From contig DASUZB010000334.1 in assembly GCA_036377075.1 (NCBI GenBank), forward strand, positions 1 through 13,922: 13,922 bases of DNA. Direction: 5' to 3'. The notes under the pieces are model-generated. The model saw only the letters and a list, made by a program, of their open reading frames with translations. It made no database searches and was not told the DNA's origin. The translations under genes and the position numbers were made by a program. Positions 5,800 to 11,878 of this stretch are shown piece after piece (position 1 is the stretch's first letter; each line of letters opens with the position of its first letter). Source of the stretch: DASUZB01 sp036377075. Lineage in GTDB: Bacteria; Actinomycetota; CALGFH01.

Positions 5800-7744
5800 G
5801 TCGACGGGCCGCCAGGGCAGGCGCTGGCCCCACGTGCTGGTCGGGGTCGCCCTGCTGCTCGGGCTGGTCGCCTACTCGAACCTGACCCTGCACCGCCGCG
5901 AGGCAGCCGCCGGCGAGACCGACCGCCTGCTCGGCCAGCTCGACCTGTTGCTGCACGAGGAGAGCAGCCTGCTGTGGCGGACGCTGGCCGACCGCAGCGG
6001 CGCCGTGCAGGTGGCCCGGGAGCTCGGCGCGCTGCGCACGCGCGAGCGTTCGATCCTCGCCGCCCGCGGCCTGGCGGGCCCGACCCGCTCGCGCCTTGAG
6101 GAGAAGGTCGACCGCTACCACGGCGTGCTCGACACGGAGCTGGGCATGCTCGCCGTCAACCGCACGGTCGACGCGCTGGCGCTGGAGCAGCGCGCCACCG
6201 ACCCCTCCTTCCGTGAGCTGAGCCGCGACCTTGCGGCGGAGGCCGCCGCGGCCACCGCCCGCGGGATGCGGGCCAAGCGGGTCGCCGACCTGACCCTCGC
6301 CCTCGCCCTGCTGCTCGCCGCGGTCATCATCGGGCTGCTGTTCCGGCGCTCCGAGCGGGCGCACCGCGAGGTCGTCCGTGCCGGCGACGAGCTCCTCGAG
6401 CAGGAACGGCGCGCGCTGCGCCAGGCCGAGCGGAGCCAGGACGTCATCAGGTACCAGGCGCAGCACGACGCGCTCACCAAGCTTCCCAACCGCACCCTGT
6501 TCGGCGAACGGGTCGCGCACGCGGTGGCGCGCGGCAAGCCGGCCGTGCTCTTCGTCGACCTGGACGACTTCAAGCGGGTCAACGACTCGCTCGGCCACGC
6601 CGCCGGGGACGCGCTGCTCGTCACCGTGGCCGAGCGGCTGCGCGCCAGCCTGCGCCCGGACGACACGGCGGCACGGCTCGGCGGCGACGAGTTCGCGGTG
6701 CTGCTGGAGACGGCCGACGCCGACGGCGCCGCGCTGGTCGCCCAGCGGATCATCACCCACCTGGCGGAGCCGTTCGACCTCGGCGGGACCACGGTGCTGG
6801 TGCGGGCCAGCATCGGCATCGCCCTGACCAGCACGGGCCGCCACGACGCCGACCTGCTGCGCGACGCCGACGTGGCCATGTACGTGGCCAAGACCGCCGG
6901 CAAGGGCCGGTTCAGCTTCTTCGAGCCGAGCATGCACGAGCGCGTCCGCGGCCGCCTCCAGGTCGAGTCGGAGCTGCGCTCGGCGCTGGAGTGGGACCAG
7001 CTCGCGGTGCTCTACCAGCCGATCGTGAGGCTGGCCGACGGCGAGGTGGTGGCCGCCGAGGCGCTGGTGCGCTGGCGTCACCCCAGCCGCGGCCTGCTCG
7101 GGCCGGGCGAGTTCCTGTCGGTTGCCGAGGAGACCGGCCTGATCCTGCCGCTCGGGCGGCTGGTGCTGCGGCACGCCTGCCAACAGGCGCGTGCGCTGAG
7201 CGAGGCGGCGTGCCGGCCGATCCGCGTCAGCGTCAACGTCGCCGCCCAGCAGCTCGCCGACGACTCGCTGGTCGCCGACGTCGAGATGGCGCTCGACGGC
7301 GCCAGCCTCGACCCACGGCAGCTCGTTCTGGAGTTCGTCGAGTCCGCCGTCATGCAGGACTCGGAGTCCGTGGCCCGCTCGGTCGACGCGCTCCACCGGC
7401 TGGGCCTGGGCCTCGCCTTGGACGACTTCGGCACCGGGTATTCCTCGCTCAGCCACCTGCAGCGCTTTCCCATCACGCAGCTCAAGATCGACCGGTCCTT
7501 CGTCGGCCGCGTCGGCGCCGGTGAGCTCGCCATGGTCGAGGTGATCATGCAGATCGCCCGGACGCTCCGCCTGGAGCTGGTCGCCGAGGGCGTCGAGTCG
7601 GCCAGCCAGGTCGACCGCCTGCGCGAGCTCGGCTGCCAGCTTGCCCAGGGCTACCACTTCTCCAGGCCGCTCGAGGCCGAGGTCCTTGCCGGCCAGCTGC
7701 GCGCCACCGCCGGTGCCGCGGCCGGGATGCCGCGCTCCCGCTGA
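5768..7744 (+). CDS. Membrane GGDEF-EAL protein (cyclic-di-GMP synthesis and breakdown)
   Basis: A 658-residue protein. An Arg-rich N-terminus precedes a membrane segment at about residues 22-38, followed by an extracytoplasmic helical region (about 40-170), a second membrane segment (about 174-193), a short linker, then GGDEF and EAL domains. The GGDEF motif is intact at 305-309, with an inhibitory RxxD site (RPDD, 295-298) five residues before it. The EAL domain keeps EALVRWRHP (from 431), SVNVAAQQL, LEFVES, DDFGTGYSSL, KIDRSF and EGVES, so both activities are plausible. The start at 5768 overlaps the binding-protein gene by 32 bp and has no Shine-Dalgarno sequence, pointing to translational coupling; GTG at 5756 is an alternative. 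The extracytoplasmic region is not a recognised sensor domain; it could receive the binding lipoprotein. Confidence 0.92.
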   Translation: MSSRRSRRRARSTGRQGRRWPHVLVGVALLLGLVAYSNLTLHRREAAAGETDRLLGQLDLLLHEESSLLWRTLADRSGAVQVARELGALRTRERSILAARGLAGPTRSRLEEKVDRYHGVLDTELGMLAVNRTVDALALEQRATDPSFRELSRDLAAEAAAATARGMRAKRVADLTLALALLLAAVIIGLLFRRSERAHREVVRAGDELLEQERRALRQAERSQDVIRYQAQHDALTKLPNRTLFGERVAHAVARGKPAVLFVDLDDFKRVNDSLGHAAGDALLVTVAERLRASLRPDDTAARLGGDEFAVLLETADADGAALVAQRIITHLAEPFDLGGTTVLVRASIGIALTSTGRHDADLLRDADVAMYVAKTAGKGRFSFFEPSMHERVRGRLQVESELRSALEWDQLAVLYQPIVRLADGEVVAAEALVRWRHPSRGLLGPGEFLSVAEETGLILPLGRLVLRHACQQARALSEAACRPIRVSVNVAAQQLADDSLVADVEMALDGASLDPRQLVLEFVESAVMQDSESVARSVDALHRLGLGLALDDFGTGYSSLSHLQRFPITQLKIDRSFVGRVGAGELAMVEVIMQIARTLRLELVAEGVESASQVDRLRELGCQLAQGYHFSRPLEAEVLAGQLRATAGAAAGMPRSR

Positions 7745-7760
7745 CCCTCCAACCCCGGCG

Positions 7761-7766
7761 TAGGCT
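7761..7766 (+). promoter_or_regulatory. TAnnnT -10 box for a possible leaderless transcript of the cation transporter
   Basis: TAGGCT ends seven bases before the ATG at 7774, so transcription would begin at or next to the start codon. This fits the lack of a ribosome binding site before the gene. No recognisable -35 element was found, so the call is tentative. Confidence 0.3.
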
Positions 7767-7773
7767 CCTTCGC

Positions 7774-8661
7774 ATGGAAAGCCCTTCGGCCGCCGGCGTC
7801 CACCGTGGCCGCCTGGCCGCGGTCTTCGCGCTGACGCTCGGCATCCTCGTGGTCCAGGTGGTCGGCGGCCTGGTCAGCGGGAGCCTGGCGCTGCTGGCCG
7901 ACGCCGGGCACATGCTCACCGACGTGGCCGGGATCGGCCTGGCGCTGCTGGCGATCTGGTTCGCCGGCCGGCCAGCCAGCGGGGCGCGGACCTTCGGCTA
8001 CTACCGGGTGGAGATCCTCGCCGCCGTGGTCGACGCGGTGCTGCTGTTCGGGGTCGCCGGCTGGGTGCTGCTGGAGGCGTGGCGGCGGTTGCGGCAGCCG
8101 CCGGAGGTCGCCAGCGGGCTGATGCTCGCCGTCGCGGTGGTCGGCCTGGTCGCCAACGCCGCCTCGATGTGGCTGCTGCGCCACGGGCAGGCGGAGAGCC
8201 TGAACCTGCGCGGCGCCTACCTGGAGGTGCTCGGCGACCTGCTCGGCTCCGCGGCGGTGATCGTGGCCGCCGTGGTGATCGGCGTGACCGGGTTCGAGGC
8301 GGCCGACCCGATCGCGTCGGCCCTGATCGGCCTGCTGATCCTGCCGCGCACCTGGAGGCTGCTGCGCGAGGCGGTGGACGTGCTGCTGGAGGCCACCCCC
8401 AAGGGGCTGGACCTGGACGAGGTGCGCCGCCACATCCTCGAGACGCCCGGGGTGGTCGACTGCCACGACCTGCACGCCTGGACGATCACCAGCGGCATGC
8501 CGGTGCTCTCGGTCCACGTGGTGGTCGACGAGGCGGCCGCGCCACCGGCGGTGCTCGGCCGGCTCGGCGCCTGCCTGTCCGGCCACTTCGACGTCGAGCA
8601 CTCCACCTTCCAGCTCGAACACCCCGAGCACCGCGGCCACGAGGGCGCCACCCACCCGTGA
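7774..8661 (+). CDS. Cation diffusion facilitator metal transporter (CzcD-like)
   Basis: A 295-residue metal/proton antiporter with six predicted membrane segments and a cytoplasmic C-terminal domain. The first half of the metal site is standard (GHMLTD, His46-x3-Asp50). In the fifth membrane segment the usual His-x3-Asp is replaced by Glu151-x3-Asp155 in YLEVLGD, which may shift metal choice. The C-terminal domain has VVDCHDLHAWTITSGMPVLS, the usual CzcD-like signature, and there is no His-rich loop between segments four and five. The family exports Zn, Co, Cd, Fe or Mn from the cytoplasm; the metal here cannot be fixed. The ATG at 7774 lacks a ribosome binding site but has a -10 box placed for a leaderless start. 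It follows the GGDEF-EAL gene by 29 bp and may also be read from that transcript. Confidence 0.92.
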   Translation: MESPSAAGVHRGRLAAVFALTLGILVVQVVGGLVSGSLALLADAGHMLTDVAGIGLALLAIWFAGRPASGARTFGYYRVEILAAVVDAVLLFGVAGWVLLEAWRRLRQPPEVASGLMLAVAVVGLVANAASMWLLRHGQAESLNLRGAYLEVLGDLLGSAAVIVAAVVIGVTGFEAADPIASALIGLLILPRTWRLLREAVDVLLEATPKGLDLDEVRRHILETPGVVDCHDLHAWTITSGMPVLSVHVVVDEAAAPPAVLGRLGACLSGHFDVEHSTFQLEHPEHRGHEGATHP

Positions 8662-8741
8662 GCCGACCGCGACCGGATCGAGTCCTTCTCGGCGTTGCCG
8701 CGACGCTCGCCCGGGGCCATGCCGTGACCGGCGCGCGCCAC

Positions 8742-8775
8742 GCTGAGGTCGTAGGCCCAAGGGTCGTTCCTCAGC
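8742..8775 (+). promoter_or_regulatory. Inverted repeat directly before the ribosome binding site of the DUF4232 gene
   Basis: GCTGAGG (8742-8748) pairs with CCTCAGC (8769-8775) across 20 bases. The right arm touches the ribosome binding site AAGGAGG (8776-8782), which lies five bases before the ATG at 8788. As RNA it could shape access to the ribosome site; as DNA it could be an operator. Nothing chooses between these. Confidence 0.35.
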
Positions 8776-8787
8776 AAGGAGGCCGCC

Positions 8788-9384
8788 ATGCGCCCAGCCC
8801 GGATCCTCGCCGCCGTCCTGTTCGCCGCCGCCGTCGTCGCCGTCGCCGGCTGCACGGCCCGGCCCACCGCCAACCGCCCGGCAGCCGCGCCCGGGGCGCC
8901 GGTGACCTCCTCGCCGCTCGCGCCCACGCCGACGAGCCCGGCTCCCAAGCCACCCGAACCGCCACCGACCACCAGCCGGCCGACCGGACCGCCGGCGACT
9001 CCTCGCTGCGCCGCTGCGGTGCTGCGCGGGTCCAACCAAGGCAGCGAAGGCGCCGCGGGCACGATCTGGTACACCGTCCAGCTGCGCAACGCCTCGGCCC
9101 GGACCTGCACCGTCAAGGGCAGCCCCGAGGTGCAGCTGCTCGACGCCATTGGGGCGCCCGTGTTCGCCTCGGGGCCGGCCAGGTCGTACGGGTCGGTGGT
9201 GCCCCTGCGGCCGGGGGCGGCGGCGCAGTTCGCGCTCGGCGTGTCCAACGTCTGCGACAGCAGGGTCGGGGGGCAGCGCATCCGGGTGACCCTGCCGCGA
9301 GACCAGGGCTCCCTGGTCGTGAAGCTCGGCTTCGAAACCTGCCGGGGCCTCCAGGTCCAGCCGCTGGCACCCGCCACCGCCTAG
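8788..9384 (+). CDS. DUF4232-domain lipoprotein
   Basis: A 198-residue secreted lipoprotein. The signal peptide ends in VAGC with the lipidated Cys at residue 22. A proline- and threonine-rich linker follows to about residue 70, then a DUF4232-type beta domain with YTVQLRNASARTCTVKGSPEVQLLDA and a C-terminal cysteine pair (SNVCDS and FETCRG). DUF4232 proteins are common on actinobacterial surfaces and have no settled function. The start is supported by a perfect AAGGAGG five bases before the ATG. The gene stands alone, with its own upstream dyad and a strong hairpin downstream. The link to the metal genes on either side is only positional. Confidence 0.88.
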   Translation: MRPARILAAVLFAAAVVAVAGCTARPTANRPAAAPGAPVTSSPLAPTPTSPAPKPPEPPPTTSRPTGPPATPRCAAAVLRGSNQGSEGAAGTIWYTVQLRNASARTCTVKGSPEVQLLDAIGAPVFASGPARSYGSVVPLRPGAAAQFALGVSNVCDSRVGGQRIRVTLPRDQGSLVVKLGFETCRGLQVQPLAPATA

Positions 9385-9404
9385 GCCGAGCCTCACGCGC
9401 GCTC

Positions 9405-9437
9405 CCGGACGGCCGCCGGCGCCCGGCGGCCGTCCGG
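9405..9437. terminator. Strong hairpin between convergent genes, likely bidirectional terminator
   Basis: A perfect 15-bp inverted repeat, CCGGACGGCCGCCGG and its complement, with a three-base loop (CGC). It lies between the stop of the DUF4232 gene (plus) and the stop of the selenoprotein gene (minus). It lacks a T-tract on either strand, as is common for actinobacterial intrinsic terminators. Confidence 0.75.
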
Positions 9438-9471
9438 CTGCCCGCCCCTGGGGACGCTCGCCGCGGTCGGC

Positions 9472-10077
9472 TCAGCCGGTCAGCAGCGGCCCGATGGCCA
9501 GTTCGAGCCGGTCGAGCTCGGCGTCGACCGGGCCGCCCGAGCTGAGCAGCGGGCCGGGCTGGGCGTCCCAGGTGGCGTCGGGGCCGAACAGCAGGTAGGT
9601 GTCCCAGTCGCTGCCCGCGTAGCCGTCGACGTTGCCGGCCAGCCAGCCGCCGGAGACGTCCTCACCGTCCCACAGGTGGGTCACCCGCTGGTCGGTCAGC
9701 CCGGCGGCGTCCCAGCGGTCGCGGGCGTCGCCGAACAGCTTGTTGGCCCAGATGGCGTACACCTTGAGCTTGGCGTTGGGATGGGCGGAGAGGACCTTGG
9801 ACTGCACCAGACCGGCGCCGTGGCGGCACTCGGTTCAGGTGGGGGAGAAGATCACCACCAGGCGGGTGACGCCCCGGTCGGCGTTGAACCTGGCCTTGAG
9901 GTCGGCGACGCCGTGCAGGTCGGTCATGGAGACGCCCTTGGGGGCCGACCGTGGTGCGAAGCGCAGCCAGCCGGCCACGAGGGCGACCACCAGCACGGCG
10001 ACCAGCAGCAGGATCGAGGCGCCGCGACGGTCCAGCCACCTGGCGGACCGGCGCGGCGGGCCGCTCGCGTCGCTCAT
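9472..10077 (-). CDS. Membrane-anchored thioredoxin-like selenoprotein with UxxC active site (in-frame TGA read as selenocysteine)
   Basis: A single frame of 201 residues, with one in-frame TGA at 9837-9835 (residue 81). Residues 1-20 are basic and cytoplasmic, 21-40 form a membrane anchor (SILLLVAVLVVALVAGW), and the rest is a thioredoxin-like domain outside the membrane. A strand (TRLVVIFSPT) leads straight into U81-T-E-C84-R-H-G, the position of the first redox Cys of a CxxC motif. The frame then continues intact for 120 residues, including KLKVYAIWANKLFG, RVTHLWD and DTYLLFGPDATW, which look like real protein with normal codon use. I recall related actinobacterial proteins with Cys here (SPTC...C). 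The ATG at 10077 has AAGGAG seven bases upstream. A divergent MerR-family gene and its operator lie upstream. Selenocysteine is inferred; a nonsense mutation of a Cys codon is the alternative. Confidence 0.82.
9794..9837 (-). promoter_or_regulatory. Candidate bacterial SECIS element with its UGA codon
   Basis: In the mRNA the UGA (9837-9835) is followed after 21 bases by the loop GGUCU (9813-9809). The loop is closed by GCGCC (9818-9814) pairing with GGUGC (9808-9804), including one G-U pair. After a G-A mismatch two more pairs form (C9820-G9802, A9821-U9801), and three weaker pairs are possible lower down (9825-9827 with 9796-9794). Bacterial SECIS hairpins sit just downstream of the UGA inside the coding region, and GGUCU is also in the apical loop of the E. 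coli fdhF element. A bulged U as in fdhF is not seen, and a small competing hairpin (GCCG-CCA-CGGC) is possible. Confidence 0.68.
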
Positions 10078-10185
10078 GGCCCGCTCCTTCCCGCCACCGG
10101 CAGCTCCGAACGGTCACCCCCGGCGTCCTGGCTCGACGACCGTGGCGCCGGCGAAATCCCCTTGGTGGGTGGGTGCCGTCCCGGC

Positions 10186-10217
10186 ACCATAGACCCTCCC
10201 GTGGGCTGGAAGGTCAA
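10186..10217 (-). promoter_or_regulatory. MerR-type promoter/operator driving the selenoprotein gene
   Basis: On the minus strand TTGACC (10217-10212) is the -35 and TATGGT (10191-10186) the -10, separated by 20 bp. That overlong spacer is the hallmark of promoters untwisted by metal-bound MerR proteins. A dyad runs across the spacer: ACCTTCC (10214-10208) against GGAGGGT (10199-10193), one mismatch from symmetry. It resembles published operators of mercury-, zinc- and copper-type MerR proteins. The promoter faces the selenoprotein gene, leaving a leader of about 100 bases, and its -35 end overlaps the ribosome binding site of the MerR gene. Confidence 0.8.
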
Positions 10218-10230
10218 GGGAGGCATGGTG

Positions 10231-10623
10231 ATGCGCATCGGTGAGCTCGCCGAGCGGGCAGGCGTCTCGGCCAAGGCGATCCGCTACTACGAGCAGCTCG
10301 GCATTCTCGCACCGCCGGCCCGGACCTCCTCGGGCTACCGCGCCTACGACGAGGCGGTGCTGGGACGGCTCGGGTTCGTGCGCGCCGCCCAGGCACTGGG
10401 TCTCAGCCTCGCCGAGATCCGCGAGGTCGTGGCCTTCCGGGACGAGGGGACGGCGCCCTGCGAGCACGTCGCCACCCTGCTCCGCCGCCACGCCGCCGAG
10501 CTGGCGCACCGCATCGCCGAGCTCGAGCGGCTGCGCGGCGAGCTCGAGCGGCTTGCCGAGCGGGCCCAGACCCTGAACCCCGAGGAGTGCCCGCCGGAGA
10601 GCGTCTGCTACGTGATCGCTTGA
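10231..10623 (+). CDS. MerR-family metal-responsive transcriptional regulator
   Basis: A 130-residue activator/repressor of normal MerR length. The winged helix-turn-helix (residues 1-70) has IGELAERAGVSAKAIRYYEQLGIL and the wing RTSSGYRAYD. A dimerisation coiled coil (about 80-115) follows, then a C-terminal loop. Cys77 before the coil and Cys120 and Cys126 in the loop match the layout of heavy-metal sensors such as MerR, ZntR and CadR. The metal cannot be named. I chose the ATG at 10231 because AGGGAGG (10217-10223) is seven bases upstream; ATG at 10225 would be too close. The divergent selenoprotein gene shares the intergenic operator. The last 16 bp overlap the 3' end of the molybdoenzyme gene on the other strand. 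Confidence 0.92.
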   Translation: MRIGELAERAGVSAKAIRYYEQLGILAPPARTSSGYRAYDEAVLGRLGFVRAAQALGLSLAEIREVVAFRDEGTAPCEHVATLLRRHAAELAHRIAELERLRGELERLAERAQTLNPEECPPESVCYVIA

Positions 10624-11720
10624 CCCGCCGGCGCGACCGTGACCGGCAGGCGCTGGACGTCGTTGTCGGCGTAGCCGCCGAGGTTCCACCGAGGCCGGGT
10701 CGGCTGCCGCCTGCCGGTGGCGTCCTCGGCGCGGCAGCACAGCTCGTAGTCGCCCGCCGCGGGCGGGTGCCACTGGTACGACCAGGCGTGCCAGGCGTAG
10801 GGGGCGGGCGGGTCGGCGAGCTCCGCGGCCGCCCAGCTGCCGCCGCCGTCGGTCGAGACCTCGACCCGCACGATCGGCCCGAAGCCCGACCAGGCCCGCC
10901 CCTCGAGCCGGCAGGGCGCGAGCGGCACGAAGCGCCGGCGCGTGAGGAAGTCGGGGATGCCCGGCGGCAGCATCAGCGAGCGGGGCACGATCCGGGTGAC
11001 CGGCTCACCGGGCTCGTCGGGGTCGTGGCGCCAGCGGTACGCGCGGGCCTGCTGGTAGCCCTCGAACGGCTCGGCGGTCACGGTGATCCGCTCGAGCCAC
11101 TTCACGCTGGTCATGCCGTACCAGCCGGGCACCAGCAGGCGCAGCGGGAAGCCGTGCTGGGGCGGCAGCGGCTGGCCGTTGACCGCCCATGCGAGCAGCA
11201 CCTCCTCCCGGCGTGCCTCGTCGAGCGCCAGGCTGCGCTGGTAGCGCTGCTCGACGCCGCCCTCGACGCCGCGGTCGAGCCCGCTGAACAGCACCTCGAC
11301 GGCGTCGCCGGCGAGGCCCGCCTCCTCCAGCAGCGGCGCCAGCGGCGTGCCGGTCCACTCGGCGGTGCCGACCGCCTCGAGCAGCCAGGGCTGGCTGATC
11401 GCGCGGGGCGACAGCCGCGCGCGGCCGTTGCCGGCGCACTCCAGCGTCACCGGCCGGGTGACCGCCGGCCGGGCGCGCAGCTCCCCGAGCGTGAACGTGC
11501 GGGGCCGCGCGACGCGGCCGTCGAGCAGCAGCCGCCAGCCGGCCTCATCGACCGCCGGGATGTCGTAGTGGACCAGCAGGTAGTGCAGGCCGAGCGGGGT
11601 GACCGGCCAGCGCAGCGCCTCCAGCGGCATGCCGTGGTTGCGCGTGGCGAGCTGCAGTTCCTCGCGGCTGATCTGGTCCGACGCGGTGGTGCCGGCGGGC
11701 ACGCCAGCTGACTGTTCCAT
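10608..11720 (-). CDS. Sulfite oxidase-family molybdenum cofactor-dependent oxidoreductase
   Basis: A 370-residue enzyme with the SUOX fold: an oxidoreductase molybdopterin-binding domain (about residues 45-225) and a C-terminal Mo-cofactor dimerisation domain (about 235-365). The molybdenum ligand is Cys95 in LECAGNGR. Further family motifs include the AWAVNGQPLPPQHGFPLRL stretch and LVPGWYGMTSVKWL, which contact the cofactor. There is no heme domain, signal peptide or twin-arginine motif, so it should be cytoplasmic and use an external electron acceptor. Sulfite is the classical substrate, but many bacterial members are not true sulfite oxidases. ATG at 11720 has AAAGGGG upstream. It diverges from the Fur-family gene and may share its regulatory region. 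Its 3' end overlaps that of the MerR gene by 16 bp. Confidence 0.92.
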   Translation of the reverse strand: MEQSAGVPAGTTASDQISREELQLATRNHGMPLEALRWPVTPLGLHYLLVHYDIPAVDEAGWRLLLDGRVARPRTFTLGELRARPAVTRPVTLECAGNGRARLSPRAISQPWLLEAVGTAEWTGTPLAPLLEEAGLAGDAVEVLFSGLDRGVEGGVEQRYQRSLALDEARREEVLLAWAVNGQPLPPQHGFPLRLLVPGWYGMTSVKWLERITVTAEPFEGYQQARAYRWRHDPDEPGEPVTRIVPRSLMLPPGIPDFLTRRRFVPLAPCRLEGRAWSGFGPIVRVEVSTDGGGSWAAAELADPPAPYAWHAWSYQWHPPAAGDYELCCRAEDATGRRQPTRPRWNLGGYADNDVQRLPVTVAPAGQAIT

Positions 11721-11840
11721 CGCCGGGCCCCTTTCGTCGACGCCGAACGGGGCTAGCGTACCGTCCAGCCGGGCGGCGCTCAGTTCCGGGTGCGCCGATG
11801 GTCAGGAGGCTGGTGAGCGCGTCCATGATGGTGAAGTGTA

Positions 11841-11864
11841 ATTGCAACGCTATGCAGTTGCATT
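11841..11864. promoter_or_regulatory. TGCAAC-N8-GTTGCA operator before the Fur-family gene
   Basis: TGCAAC (11843-11848) and GTTGCA (11857-11862) form an inverted repeat with a third TGCA in the middle (11853-11856). TTGCAA also recurs as TTGCAT 16 bp on. Published Nur operators of Streptomyces are built from TTGCAA-like half-sites, though with different spacing. The site ends 15 bp before the Fur-family ATG and could control both that gene and the divergent molybdoenzyme gene. Confidence 0.55.
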
Positions 11865-11866
11865 GG

Positions 11867-11872
11867 TAGACT
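11867..11872 (+). promoter_or_regulatory. TAnnnT -10 box for a leaderless Fur-family transcript
   Basis: TAGACT ends six bases before the ATG at 11879, so the transcript would begin at the start codon. TTGCAA at 11842-11847 is a possible -35, 19 bp upstream, and is part of the operator-like repeat; a bound regulator would cover the promoter. Confidence 0.4.
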
Positions 11873-11878
11873 GGTGGC

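Noticed and set aside
5750..7657. Long minus-strand open frame opposite the GGDEF-EAL gene
   Set aside because: Shadow of a gene with intact catalytic motifs on the other strand.
7651..9396. Long minus-strand open frame opposite the cation transporter and DUF4232 genes
   Set aside because: Spans two well-supported plus-strand genes and their intergenic region; no family features.
9472..9807. A separate small gene starting at the GTG at 9807
   Set aside because: It begins within the thioredoxin domain, lacks a ribosome binding site and is in phase with the upstream frame; it is the 3' half of the TGA-containing gene.
9835..9837. Simple pseudogene by nonsense mutation
   Set aside because: Not excluded, but the TGA is at the exact redox position, it is the only defect in 201 codons, and a SECIS-like hairpin follows, so selenocysteine fits better.
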